Positions 43,115 to 51,791 of a stretch of DNA of 64,000 nt are shown piece by piece. The position numbers and the translations under genes are program-made. The notes beneath the pieces were generated by a model that saw only the letters and a list, made by a program, of their open reading frames with translations, was not told where the DNA came from and made no database searches. Positions within the stretch are counted from its first letter, which is position 1. Every line of letters starts with the position of its first letter. This DNA comes from Nocardiopsis gilva YIM 90087 (GTDB lineage: Bacteria; Actinomycetota; Actinomycetes; Streptosporangiales; Streptosporangiaceae), in the NCBI RefSeq assembly GCF_002263495.1, contig NZ_CP022753.1, forward strand, positions 1 through 64,000, in the 5' to 3' direction.

Positions 43115-43623
43115 CTACTTCTGCTGCAGGGACTTCAGCAGCGCCTGAACGGCGGGGTCGTTGGGGTCGGCCATCCCCGAAGCCGCCGCCGGGGCCTGGG
43201 CGGCGGGCGCCTGCTGTTGCGGCTGGGGCGCCGGGGCGGGCTGGGACACGGCGGGCTTCGCATGGGCGTCCAGCCACGCCTGGGCGCGCTGGGCGTCGGT
43301 GCCCTGCTCGTCGAAGGGCTGTAGCACCCACGCCTCAAAGCCGCTCGCGGTTGTGGCCTTGCCGATCCGGCCCAGCACCATGTGGGCGCCGGCGTAAGGC
43401 GGTTGACCAGGCCGCCGTGGGTCATCAGGACGCCCTCGCGCAGCTCGGCGTCGGCATCAAGGTCGACGACGTCCACCGTGGCGGCCGGGACTTCTTTGCC
43501 CTTGAACTGGTCGAAGCGGTCTTCGATCTTGTGGCAGTTGGTGATCAGCACCAGGTGGCCGTCATGCTCGGCAGGCTTGAAGAAGCCTCCGCCACCGGAA
43601 GGCTGGGAGAAGGTGAAGGACAT
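43115..43623 (-). pseudogene. ssDNA-binding-like protein, copy 2 (frameshifted)
   Basis: Same gene as 6608-7117. GG instead of GGG near 43391 shifts the frame after residue 77. Confidence 0.6.
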
Positions 43624-43638
43624 GGGTGTCTCCGTTTC

Positions 43639-44442
43639 CTATGCGGCCTTCGTGGCCTGGGTGGTGTTGGTGAGGTCGCCGGGGCAGCCGACGGACAGGT
43701 CGGTGCTGGCAGGACGCCACCACGGGCAGAACCGGCATGCGCTGGTTGCCGCGGCGGGAATGTGGGCCCACATCTGCGGGCGTGATTCGGGGTCCAAGGC
43801 GACGAGGGCGTCGCGGACGGAACCGAGGCGCTTGAGGGCGTTGAGGGCGACCTGGCGGTCGTAGGGCTCGGACCACACCCACATCCCGCCGAGCATCCCG
43901 CCGCGCGGATAGAACGCCAGAGCGACTGTCTGGGGGAAGAAGCCCAAACGCTCGAAGCCGAGGCCGTAGAGGTTGGCCTGGACCCGGTACTGTTCCCGGA
44001 CTCCTTCGGCCTTGTACTTGCGCAGCGCGGAGTCACCGACGACCTTGTGGTCGATCACGGTATTCGTGGCGGTGTCGTAGGCATCGCACGACCCAGAAAG
44101 CCGGTAACCCGATACGGATCCGTCGTCGACTTCCACGGGGCTCTCAATGAGGAACCGTCCTGGCTCCTTGTCGTTGTGAAGCAGCAGGGCGTCAGCCAGC
44201 CAGGCGTGAGTGGCGGTACCGACGATGCTCGGCCAGGGGTCGCCGCCGTCGTTGACGGTCGGCCAGTCGAGGAGCTTGTAGGCCAGGCGGCGGGGGCACG
44301 GGTCGCCGACCTCCGAGGGGCCGATCCGGCGCTGACGGGAACGCGGCGCGTTAGCGGACGCGGCCATGATGACGTCGGTCAGCGTGCGCTTGATGCCCTC
44401 ATTGGAGTCGGGCTCGACGGCACCGGGCTGGGTAAACATCAA
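43639..44442 (-). CDS. RecB/Cas4-like exonuclease with Fe-S-type cysteines (copy 2, intact)
   Basis: 267 residues. PD-(D/E)XK nuclease motifs are visible: His79 in ATHAWL, Asp120 after SGSC, the IDHK stretch (Asp131, Lys133) and QYRVQANLY (151-159). Four Cys (49 in DPCPRR, 236 and 239 in CRFC, 253 in VGCPG) have the spacing of the Fe-S cluster that closes the domain in AddB and Cas4. In phages such enzymes resect DNA for recombination. It lies between the ssDNA-binding-like gene and a VRR-NUC-like gene, a probable recombination module. Copy 1 is broken by a short G run. Confidence 0.85.
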   Translation of the reverse strand: MMFTQPGAVEPDSNEGIKRTLTDVIMAASANAPRSRQRRIGPSEVGDPCPRRLAYKLLDWPTVNDGGDPWPSIVGTATHAWLADALLLHNDKEPGRFLIESPVEVDDGSVSGYRLSGSCDAYDTATNTVIDHKVVGDSALRKYKAEGVREQYRVQANLYGLGFERLGFFPQTVALAFYPRGGMLGGMWVWSEPYDRQVALNALKRLGSVRDALVALDPESRPQMWAHIPAAATSACRFCPWWRPASTDLSVGCPGDLTNTTQATKAA

Positions 44443-44748
44443 GCCCCACCGTCCTCGACGTCGAGGAGGACGAACCGCCGGCCCGGCTCTCCGGTACGGG
44501 TGTATTCGGCGATCAGGTCCGGGTGCTCCCGGCGTAGCCGCCTCGTGTCGAGGCGCTCGACGGGTTTCGTCCAGCGGTAGGTGATCACCGGTCGCCCACC
44601 CACTCGAGCCTCGGTCGCCTCCCCAAACGCCCCTTCAACTGCCCTCGATGACGGCCTCAGTCTGCTTAAGCTCGGCGATCTGCGCGCGCACCTGGCGCAG
44701 CGCGGCGACCCAGGTCGCATCGTCGTCGAGATCGATGTGCACGTTCAT
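44439..44748 (-). pseudogene. 103-residue protein, copy 2 (frameshifted)
   Basis: Same gene as 7932-8243. Short C runs near 44625 and 44642 break the frame twice. Confidence 0.6.
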
Positions 44749-45215
44749 GCAGCTTCCTCCCGGGCGTGCAGCGGCTCGCCGTACCCGGCCGCGCGCAGCA
44801 GCGCAGCTGCGGCGGAAAGGTGCATCCGGACCGGTGCAGTCACGGTGATGTCGGGGAGAGGGCGGCGGGCGCCGAGCAGTGCGGCCAATGTCGCTGCGTC
44901 CATGTGCGCCCACCACGACGCGGCTCTATCCGCACTGAACCCTGCCCGCTTGGTCACCAGCACGGCGACGTCGGCGCCAGCGTTGCGCCGCTCGGTCTCG
45001 GTCTCCTCCAGCCAATCCCGTATGAGGGAGTCTCCAGCGGTCTCCGCGCTCCTCCCGGACTTGACCTCCCACACGACGCCTGGGGTGCCGGTGATGTCGC
45101 CGCGGTCGGCCGCGCCGGACAGTGCGAGCCGCTCGGCATATGGCCACCCGTGTGGGCGTAGGAAGCGAACGACGGCGCTCTCGGCGGCGGTGCCGATCGC
45201 CTTGGATCTGCTCAC
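44745..45215 (-). CDS. VRR-NUC-like/Holliday-junction-resolvase-like nuclease (copy 2, intact)
   Basis: 156 residues from GTG. The nuclease core is ALSGAADRGDITGTPGVVWE, then EVKSG: an Asp (ITG) and Glu-Val-Lys as in PD-(D/E)XK enzymes of the VRR-NUC or resolvase kind. After it a helical part DSLIRDWLEETETERRNA and VLVTKRAGF follow. It may cut branched DNA in replication or recombination. It overlaps both neighbours by 4 bases. Copy 1 is shifted only in the last codons. Confidence 0.8.
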   Translation of the reverse strand: MSRSKAIGTAAESAVVRFLRPHGWPYAERLALSGAADRGDITGTPGVVWEVKSGRSAETAGDSLIRDWLEETETERRNAGADVAVLVTKRAGFSADRAASWWAHMDAATLAALLGARRPLPDITVTAPVRMHLSAAAALLRAAGYGEPLHAREEAA

Positions 45216-45484
45216 GCGGCGTCCTCCTCTGCGCGCTTGCGCCGACGCGCCTCGACTCCGAGCCTCGACAATTCGAGGTAGAAGGCGGTTCGGTCGTTAC
45301 GTGCTGCCTTGCGGCGGTCTTCCTCGGACATCACGCCGTCGGGGTCGACGTCACGTTCGTAGCTGGCCTCACGAGCCGTGTTGGCAGCGGCCAGCCGCTC
45401 GGCTCGGATCGGGGTGCGTGCCCAGGAGATGTGTGCTGCGCGACGTGCGATTTCCTTGCGCCGCTTGGGATCAGGGTGGGCCAT
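45212..45484 (-). CDS. Hypothetical basic phage protein, 90 residues (copy 2)
   Basis: Identical to 8706-8978. Confidence 0.6.
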   Translation of the reverse strand: MAHPDPKRRKEIARRAAHISWARTPIRAERLAAANTAREASYERDVDPDGVMSEEDRRKAARNDRTAFYLELSRLGVEARRRKRAEEDAA

Positions 45485-45730
45485 CAGTCGACCTCCACAA
45501 CTTCGAAGAGGTCGTCGAATCGGCAGTTGAGGGCAAGGAGGGCTCGGGCGATCATCGAGGCCGACGGGGCATCTCGCCGGTGCCGACACGCATGGCGGTG
45601 GTGTGGGAAACGCCCAGGGCTCTGCCCGCGCGGTGTGGGTCGTCAGGCCCGCGGCGGTCATGCACCGCTCCCAATGTGTGCGGCGAACCGCAACTCGGGC
45701 GAGCGACTGCGGTCGCAAGATCGTGTGCAT
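45484..45730 (-). pseudogene. Cro-like protein, copy 2 (frameshifted)
   Basis: Same gene as 8978-9226. Short runs near 45567 (G) and 45625 (C) break the helix-turn-helix region. Confidence 0.7.
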
Positions 45731-45912
45731 GGACCGCACGTTAGCCCTGGCGTTTATCCGCACGCAAGAGCGAATTGCGCTGATTCATCAGGGATGACGT
45801 CGTGTATGTGCGTTGCATGCACACCCTGAAGGTAAGAAACTTGTCGCGTCCGGGCAGGTTAGGTAACCCTCGTAGACAGACGAGAGAAGCTGTAGTGTGC
45901 GCTGCATGCACA
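45724..45912. promoter_or_regulatory. Switch operators O1-O3 (copy 2)
   Basis: TGTGC-N7-GCAC(A/G) at 45724-45740, 45807-45823 and 45896-45912, the same three operators as in copy 1. Confidence 0.6.
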
Positions 45913-46526
45913 GCCGAAAATCTTCCCCGCTCTGGGAGCCGATCGCCCTGAACCAAGCGCTCGACGACCTGAAGGAGCTCGGCTACACGCGCGACCGCCT
46001 GGCCAAGGTCGCACGGGTCCACCGCTCCCAGGTCAGCCGCTGGGCGCACGGACTTCACCGCCCCAACCACGACGCTGTCGACCACCTCGTCGAGCAGCTT
46101 CTCTCTGAGGACAGCCGAACCGAGGTTCGTGACGCGGTGCTCGCCTTCGCCGCTGCGGCCGGTTACCGAAAGAACGTGGAACCAGAAGCCTCGCCACCCT
46201 CGTCTGAGCGAGAAGCTGCTGCCTCGCTACAGGACGCCCGGAGCCGCGACGGTGAGGAACTGGTGAACGTCCAGAGCGACCAAGAGCACGGTGTCGAAAC
46301 GCACCGCTATCTGGTCGCCGATGAGGACTTCGAGATCGTGCAGCGGGTGTACCGCTCGATCGCCGACGACTTAGAAGAGGACGACGACTTGCCGAGGGAA
46401 CAACGCCGAGCCCTGCTCGAGCACGCGCTGGAGCGGGCACGCGATGACGCGTTGATGATGCTGCATATGCGCAGGGAGCAACGACGCCGCAAGCAGCGAC
46501 GGGAGCAGCAGGACGATAGCCCTTAG
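45906..46526 (+). CDS. Lysogeny repressor-like HTH protein (copy 2)
   Basis: Identical to 9402-10022; starts inside operator O3. Confidence 0.75.
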   Translation: MHSRKSSPLWEPIALNQALDDLKELGYTRDRLAKVARVHRSQVSRWAHGLHRPNHDAVDHLVEQLLSEDSRTEVRDAVLAFAAAAGYRKNVEPEASPPSSEREAAASLQDARSRDGEELVNVQSDQEHGVETHRYLVADEDFEIVQRVYRSIADDLEEDDDLPREQRRALLEHALERARDDALMMLHMRREQRRRKQRREQQDDSP

Positions 46527-46702
46527 CACATTTCGCAGTCATGCGCGTGGCCGGATCCGGCCACAGCTGCCGGTTTCCCCTCAGCGGCGCGGCTTACGGC
46601 GCTCGGATGCTGGCTTTGTCACGGTATGTGGTGGATTCTGACTTTAGGTCGGCCTACCATGATCACCTCGAACACCTATCCACGCACGTCAGGGGAGGGA
46701 CT

Positions 46703-47092
46703 GTGCCGTACCGATCCCCCATCGCCCCCCAATTAACCCCTCTATTTCCCCTTGCTCTCAGGACGACGAGGGAGCTGGCAGCGCCCGACTCGTTCATCAC
46801 GACCGTGATCAAGATGCGCGGGGAGCTCATCACGGTCATCGACGCGCGTGAGGGCATTTCCATCCGGCACCTGTTGCGTGATTACGACCACCACCTGCGC
46901 GGTGAGGTCCGTGAAATGTTCTGCGAGGCCGCGGGTCTGACCGACCCGAGGAAGGATCGGGCTGCGTTCTGGCGAGAGGTCGAGTCGCGGTGGGACCCTG
47001 CCGCACCTGTCACGCCGGAGCTCATGCGCGAACTGACGCGTGAATTCCGCCTCTACGACCTCAGCGAGTTTCCTGGCCTGAACCTCAACTAG
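46703..47092 (+). CDS. Hypothetical phage protein, about 129 residues (copy 2, intact)
   Basis: GTG start with an AGGGGAGGGA ribosome site just before it, beginning VPYRSPIAP. The middle carries MRGELITVIDAREGISIRHL and the C-terminus REMFCEAAGLTDPRKDRAAF, then a basic helical end. It may be an uncharacterised lysogeny or immunity gene, since it follows the repressor on the same strand and faces the integrase. I do not recognise its family. Confidence 0.6.
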   Translation: MPYRSPIAPQLTPLFPLALRTTRELAAPDSFITTVIKMRGELITVIDAREGISIRHLLRDYDHHLRGEVREMFCEAAGLTDPRKDRAAFWREVESRWDPAAPVTPELMRELTREFRLYDLSEFPGLNLN

Positions 47093-47106
47093 GTCACCGA
47101 GCAGGC

Positions 47107-47139
47107 GCGCCCCCGGACCTGGGAGGGATCCGGGGGCGC
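47107..47139. terminator. Hairpin between convergent genes (copy 2)
   Basis: GCGCCCCCGGA (47107-47117) pairs with TCCGGGGGCGC (47129-47139), a perfect 11-bp stem between the 46.7 kb gene and integrase. Confidence 0.7.
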
Positions 47140-47153
47140 TGGTGTATCGCGGG

Positions 47154-48086
47154 TCAGGCTGCTGTGGCCTGGTCTGCCGGGAGACGCGGCGGTGGGCGGT
47201 GCGGGCACGGGCCGCCGCGGCGGACGCCCCGTAGCGTTTGGCCATCGCGGCGGACTTCCATCCGCAGATCGCCATGAGCTCTTCCTCGCTGAGACCTGAG
47301 AGCTTCAGGAGGTGTGCGGCTGTGTGGCGGAACAGGTGCGGGTAGATGTGGTGGATTCCGGCCAGCTTGGCGCGGCGCTTGAGCATCTGGCGGACGCCGG
47401 AATCGGTCAGTGCTCCCTTCGGGCTGAGCCAGAGCTCCTTGCGGTGGCTCTTGTTGTGGTTGCGGCGCGCTCGGAGGTAGCGGTCGATGGCGTAGGCGGC
47501 GGCGCGTCCGATGGGGACGAGGCGCATGTCGCCGCCCTTGAGGGTGACGCGTAGGGCGGACTGCTGCAGGAGGACGTCGTTCGTGTCGCTGTCGTCAGGG
47601 GTGTAACGGAGTCCGACCAGGCCGGAGACGCGCACTCCGTTGTCGAGGAGGGTGAGAATGATCGCGCGGTCGCGGCGCGCTTCGAATGAGTTCCCCTTGC
47701 AGGTCTTGAGCAGTGCGGTGATGTGCTCCGGAGCGAGCACGGGATGTCCTTCGTGGGACCTTGGGCGCGCCGACCTTGAGCATGGGGTTCTTGCCGACCT
47801 TGATCTCTTCTTCGCGCACGAGCCAGTTGTAGAAGGCGCGGAGGTTGCGGAAGTCGATGGCCGCGTTGCCTGGCGAGGTGTCGGTCTGGCGCTTGCGGAG
47901 GAAGTCACGGATGTGAGCGGGCTTGGCCTTGCCTGCCTTGAGCTCGCGGTCGTGGTCGGCCTGGTAGGCGGCGAAGAGCGTGATGGTGTCGCGGTAGCGC
48001 TTGATGGTGCGCTCCGATCGGCCGCGGGCTTGTAGGTCGAGCTCCCAGCTGGCCATGTGCTCAAGGAACAGGTTCTTGACGGTCAT
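47154..48086 (-). pseudogene. int: Integrase, copy 2 (frameshifted)
   Basis: Same gene as 10646-11581. GGG instead of GGGG near 47180, 47741 and 47755 break the frame. The last two hits fall before the catalytic Arg, so this copy could not act as written. Confidence 0.75.
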
Positions 48087-48132
48087 CGGTCGCCTCTCAC
48101 GTTCAGCTGATGTCGGAATCCTCAGCTGTGCG

Positions 48133-48145
48133 ACCGTCGTGCGAC
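48133..48145 (+). promoter_or_regulatory. Integrase arm-type site left of attR
   Basis: ACCGTCGTGCGAC, the same as at 11628-11640. No arm site is visible to the right of 48238, as expected for attR. Confidence 0.6.
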
Positions 48146-48198
48146 TCGGGTAAAGTGACCTCCGTCGGAGAAACCCCTGCACAGTCGGGGGTTCTCAC

Positions 48199-48271
48199 GG
48201 GCCATTAGCTCAATTGGCAGAGCAGCGGACTTTTAATCCGCGGGTTCAGGGTTCGATCCCCTGGTGGCCCA
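48199..48271 (+). tRNA. tRNA-Lys (anticodon UUU); attR
   Basis: A complete 73-base cloverleaf: acceptor GGGCCAT with GTGGCCC, D arm with AGCTCAATTGGCAGAGC, anticodon arm with CTTTTAA loop (anticodon TTT), T arm GGGTTCGATCCC, discriminator A; no CCA is encoded. Bases 48199-48238 are shared with attP at 11694-11733; the 3' part is chromosomal. The upstream leader and promoter are in the phage-side repeat, so this tRNA may be transcribed from phage DNA. Confidence 0.95.
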
Positions 48272-48628
48272 CCCCGTTGTACTGGCGTTTCCCTTACCCG
48301 AGGGGGACGCCGGTTCTCGTTTGGTCGCAGTTCGAGTCGCGGACAGCGGCCGCCTGGGAGTCGAGAGATCTCGCCTCCACGCCACCGCCCCGACCAGCCG
48401 ACGCGGGCCGCTCCTGGACCACGAGGGCGGATGGCGACCCCCTCCGCGCGAGGGTGTGCTTTCGACGGGAAACGCGATGCGTTGATCGTCGCCCGGCCGA
48501 CCGACCGCGCTCGACCGAGCGCGGGCACGACCGGATCGGCCGATGTCCGACATGCCGGGGCGATAGCCACCGCATATGCGGGATGAACTGCGACGATGGT
48601 GGTTCGCCACGGTTTGGGAGGGCCTGCG
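48272..48628. other. Intergenic region, no gene seen
   Basis: 357 bases between tRNA-Lys and the glyoxalase-fold gene. Open frames here are long only because of high GC, and none has a plausible start or family. Nothing supportable beyond the GGGAGGG ribosome site of the next gene. Confidence 0.6.
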
Positions 48629-49042
48629 ATGACGTCTCGACTCAACCCTTACATCAGCTTCCCGGGCACGGCACGGGAGGCAATGGAGTTCTACAGCAGG
48701 GTCTTCGGCGGCACGCTGTCGCTGAACACCTATGGGGAGTACGCACCGCCGGGGACGCCCGGGGCCGACAAGATCATGCACGCGATGCTCGAGACGCCCA
48801 GCGGGTTCACGCTCATGGCGGCGGATGCTCCGCCGGACATGGAGCACAAGGCCGGAAACGACATGTCGATCAGCCTGAGCGGGGACGACACCGACGATCT
48901 GCGCGGCTACTGGGAGAAGCTGTCCGAGGGCGGCAGCGTGCAGGTGCCCTTCGAGAAGCAGATGTGGGGCGACCTCTTCGGGATGTGCACGGACCGCTTC
49001 GGGGTGACGTGGATGGTCGACGCCTACGACGCTCAGGCGTGA
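48629..49042 (+). CDS. VOC/glyoxalase-fold protein (PhnB-like)
   Basis: 137 residues: LNPYISFPGTAREAMEFYSR, FGGTLSLNTYGEY, HAMLETPSGFTLMAADAPPD and a C-terminal FGVTWMVDAY. These are the marks of the PhnB-like group of the vicinal oxygen chelate fold, metal-binding proteins often with unknown substrates. GGGAGGG ribosome site 8 bases before the ATG. Confidence 0.88.
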   Translation: MTSRLNPYISFPGTAREAMEFYSRVFGGTLSLNTYGEYAPPGTPGADKIMHAMLETPSGFTLMAADAPPDMEHKAGNDMSISLSGDDTDDLRGYWEKLSEGGSVQVPFEKQMWGDLFGMCTDRFGVTWMVDAYDAQA

Positions 49043-49169
49043 GGTGATCTCTTCTCGCCCCTGATCTCGTGGGTCGAGGTCGGGGGCCGCCGGGGCGGGC
49101 AGGGCGGTGCGGTGCGTTCGGAGTCGACCCCGGGTTCTTCTACGGAAGACAGGTCTGACCTTCCAGTTC

Positions 49170-49350
49170 GGGAGGGGGTTGGTTAGCCTTGATCTGTCGG
49201 CCGACCGCGACGGGATCCAGGAAGCCGGTGTGAATCCGGCACGGTCCCGCCACTGTGACCGGGGAGGGAACCCCACGTGCGACCACGGCTGATGGGCCGG
49301 AAGGTCGGGGTGAGCGTTGATCCGGGAGTCAGGAGACTGACCTGTCGCGG
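49170..49350 (+). ncRNA. Cobalamin riboswitch
   Basis: The conserved B12 box and neighbours are present: GAAGCCGGTGTGAATCCGGC (49221-49240), CACTGTGA at 49251-49258, and the 3' element GGGAGTCAGGAGACTGACCT at 49324-49343. It precedes a transporter with a vitamin B12-type binding protein, which agrees with repression of uptake by adenosylcobalamin. Confidence 0.93.
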
Positions 49351-49386
49351 ACACGATCCACGGGGCGCGGACCCCAGGGAGCGTGC

Positions 49387-49418
49387 ATGGGGGCTGCCGT
49401 GGTTGCGGCAGTCCCGTT
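49387..49418 (+). promoter_or_regulatory. Riboswitch expression-platform hairpin
   Basis: GGGGCTGCCG and CGGCAGTCCC pair around a TGGTTG loop, between the aptamer and the BtuF-like ATG. There is no T tract, so translational control is more likely than termination. The rest of 49043-49546 outside the riboswitch has no gene. Confidence 0.5.
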
Positions 49419-49546
49419 CGGGTGTGGCGTGTGCTGCTCATGGCGTGATCGACCGCGGTCCGGTTGATCGGTCGTGGTGAGGGTGCTCCGCTGTCCCGGG
49501 TGCAGGTTCTTCTGCGGCCTGCGTCCAGGACACGAGAGGAACCCGG

Positions 49547-50716
49547 ATGCTCCATCGCGCCGCTCCGCCGAGCATCGTCCCCCACGGGCGAAACCGTGTA
49601 GATGAACCCTCCCTTCCGGCTGTCCCGCGTCGCAGACTGCTGGGAGGAGCGCTCGCCGCCGCCGTACTTCCGCTCGTCACTGCCGGGTGCGGTCGAACCG
49701 GCACCTCAGAGGACGCGGGGGGCCGTACGGTCACCGACCTCGCGGGAGAGAAGGTGGCGCTCTCCGGCCCGGTGAAGCGAGTGGTGACGATCCCGCTGCC
49801 CGCCGCTTCCATGGTGGTGGCGGTGAACGGCGGGCCGGACGTGCTGGTCGGCATGAACGCCGCCTCGCGCACCGCCATCGAGGACAGCTACCTCGGCGAG
49901 GTCTACCCCGAGCTGCTCAAGGTCGCCACCGACGTCGCGGGAGCCGAGTTCGCGCCCAATATCGAGAGTGTTCTGGCGCTGGAGCCGGACGTGGTCATCC
50001 AGTGGGGCGACCGCGGCGCCGGCCTCGTCGATCCGCTGCGCGACACCGGCCTCCCGGTCGCCCAGCTCACCTACGGGACCCAGGAAGACCTCGAAGGCGC
50101 CATCACCCTCTACGGCGAGCTGCTCGAAAAGCAGGACCGGGCCGACAAGCTGATCGGTCGGATGCACGAGCGGTTGAAGCGGTTGCGGGCCGAGCTGCCC
50201 GAATCCGACGACGACCGGCCGTCCGTCCTGTATCTGCGGGGTGCCGAGGACAGTCTGGAGGTCGGCGCCGGAGCCTCCTACAACCACTTCGTCATCGACC
50301 TCGTCGGGGGCCGCAATCCCGCCGCCGACCTCGACAACGAGCGGGCCACGATCGACGTCGAGCAGCTCCTGGAATGGGACCCCGAGATCATCCTGATCGG
50401 CAACTTCGGCCCGGCCACGCCGAAGTCCATGTACGACGACCCCAAACTGGCGGGCCTGCGCGCCGTGCGCGACCGCCGCGTCTACAAGGTGCCCCTGGGC
50501 GGCTACCGCTGGGACCCGCCCAGCCAGGAGTCCCCGCTCATGTGGGCGTGGGTCGCCGGTCTGGTGCACGAGACCGGGGCGCCGGGCCTGCGCGAGGACG
50601 TCGTCGACACCTACGGGTTCCTCTACGGCGGCGAGCCCTCCGACGCTCAGTTGGACACCATCCTCAACGTGAAGCTCAACTCCGTATCCCGCGGTTATGA
50701 CGCGTTCGGCAACTGA
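49547..50716 (+). CDS. ABC transporter substrate-binding lipoprotein (BtuF/cobalamin or metal chelate type)
   Basis: 389 residues. The N-terminus has a twin-arginine motif (PRRRLLGGALA) and a lipobox VTAGC, so it is an exported lipoprotein. The core is the class III periplasmic-binding fold for B12 or siderophores: VTDLAGEKVALSGPVKRVVT near the start, IESVLALEPDVVIQWGDRGA, and QLLEWDPEIILIGNFG. Under a cobalamin riboswitch it should bind cobalamin or a related corrinoid; a siderophore is the alternative. AGAGGA ribosome site before the ATG. Start of the operon 49547-54383. Confidence 0.88.
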   Translation: MLHRAAPPSIVPHGRNRVDEPSLPAVPRRRLLGGALAAAVLPLVTAGCGRTGTSEDAGGRTVTDLAGEKVALSGPVKRVVTIPLPAASMVVAVNGGPDVLVGMNAASRTAIEDSYLGEVYPELLKVATDVAGAEFAPNIESVLALEPDVVIQWGDRGAGLVDPLRDTGLPVAQLTYGTQEDLEGAITLYGELLEKQDRADKLIGRMHERLKRLRAELPESDDDRPSVLYLRGAEDSLEVGAGASYNHFVIDLVGGRNPAADLDNERATIDVEQLLEWDPEIILIGNFGPATPKSMYDDPKLAGLRAVRDRRVYKVPLGGYRWDPPSQESPLMWAWVAGLVHETGAPGLREDVVDTYGFLYGGEPSDAQLDTILNVKLNSVSRGYDAFGN

Positions 50717-51791
50717 GCCGGTGGTCGACGCCGCGGAACCGGCCGACGCGGTCCACGACGCCGAAGCGGCGGCCGCTCCCCGCCATCGCGGCACGGTGGC
50801 GGGGCTGGTGGCCGTCGTCCTGGTCGTCGGTGTCCTGGCCCTCGGCTTCGGCCGCTACTCCGTCAGCGTCGACCACGTCGTCCGTATCCTCCTCGGCCAG
50901 CTCCTCCCGATCGACCGCACCTGGTCGGCCACGGAGGCCGCCGCCGTGCTCAACGTGCGCCTGCCCCGGATCCTGCTGAGCATGCTCGTCGGTGCGGGCC
51001 TCGCCGTCTGCGGCGCGGTCCTCCAGGCCGTCTTCGGCAATCCGATCGTGAGCCCGCAGATCCTCGGCGTCTCCTCGGGCGCGTCGTTCGGCGGCGCCCT
51101 GGCGATCGTGCTCGGGCTGGGCTCGGCCGCGCTGGTCCTGGGCGCGTTCACGTTCGGGCTGGCCGCACTCGTGGCGGTCTTCGTGATCAGCAGGGCCCGC
51201 GGACCCGCCCCGCCCCTGACGATCGTGTTGTCCGGCATCGTTGTCGGAGCGTTCTTCTCCGCCCTGGTCTCGCTCCTCACCTACCTCGCCGATCCCTACA
51301 CCGACCTGCCGTCCATTGTGTTCTGGCTGCTCGGCAGCCTTGCCGCCGCCAGCTACGCCAAGGTCGCCGTCGTCGGTATCCCGACCGTGGCGGGCGGAGC
51401 GCTGTTCCTGGCGCTGCGCTGGCGGATCAACGTGCTGTCCCTCGGCGACGAGGACGCCACCACCCTCGGCCTGCGCCCCGGGCGGCTGCGCTGGCTGCTG
51501 CTCGCGGCGGTGGCGGCCGTCGTCGCCGGGGCGGTCGCCGTCAGCGGAGTCATCGGCTGGGTCGGACTGGTCGTGCCCCACCTCGCGCGGCTGCTGGTGG
51601 GCTCCGACCACCGAGCGGTCATCCCCGTATCCGTCCTGATCGGCGCGGCCTACCTCACCGTCATCGACACCGTGACGCGCAACCTCGGGGTCGCCGAGAT
51701 TCCGCTCGGCGTGCTGACCGCCCTCGTCGGCGCCCCCGTCTTCCTCGTCCTCCTGCACAACAGCCGCCGAAGGATGTGGTCCCATGCTTGA
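50697..51791 (+). CDS. ABC transporter permease (BtuC/FecCD type)
   Basis: 364 residues with about ten membrane segments, beginning after a polar N-terminus. Family marks are VRLPRILLSMLVGAGLAVCG, GAVLQAVFGNPIVSPQILGV, and SGVIGWVGLVVPHLARLLVG, which is the ATPase-contact loop. It forms the channel with the BtuD-like ATPase. Its ATG lies 20 bases inside the upstream gene. Confidence 0.95.
   Translation: MTRSATEPVVDAAEPADAVHDAEAAAAPRHRGTVAGLVAVVLVVGVLALGFGRYSVSVDHVVRILLGQLLPIDRTWSATEAAAVLNVRLPRILLSMLVGAGLAVCGAVLQAVFGNPIVSPQILGVSSGASFGGALAIVLGLGSAALVLGAFTFGLAALVAVFVISRARGPAPPLTIVLSGIVVGAFFSALVSLLTYLADPYTDLPSIVFWLLGSLAAASYAKVAVVGIPTVAGGALFLALRWRINVLSLGDEDATTLGLRPGRLRWLLLAAVAAVVAGAVAVSGVIGWVGLVVPHLARLLVGSDHRAVIPVSVLIGAAYLTVIDTVTRNLGVAEIPLGVLTALVGAPVFLVLLHNSRRRMWSHA

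Larger units (their letters stand above)
36510..48238. repeat. 11.7 kb direct repeat, copy 2 (phage early region plus attR core)
   Basis: Second copy of bases 1-11733. At its right end the tRNA-Lys gene continues into chromosomal sequence, which makes this junction attR. Run-length deletions hit the membrane protein, primase, its small partner, ssDNA-binding-like, 103-residue, Cro-like and integrase genes in this copy, while the HNH, methyltransferase, DUF6221-like, 251-residue, 129-residue, exonuclease, VRR-NUC and 46.7 kb genes are intact. Confidence 0.97.

Noticed and set aside
1-48238. Old segmental duplication that has diverged, or widespread prophage decay
   Set aside because: No substitutions were seen, only run-length changes, and each broken gene is intact in the other copy. 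Genuine decay would leave substitutions and larger deletions.
48233-49585. 450-residue minus-strand open frame across the tRNA, glyoxalase-fold gene and riboswitch
   Set aside because: It overlaps a tRNA, a clear VOC gene and a cobalamin riboswitch; no family features.
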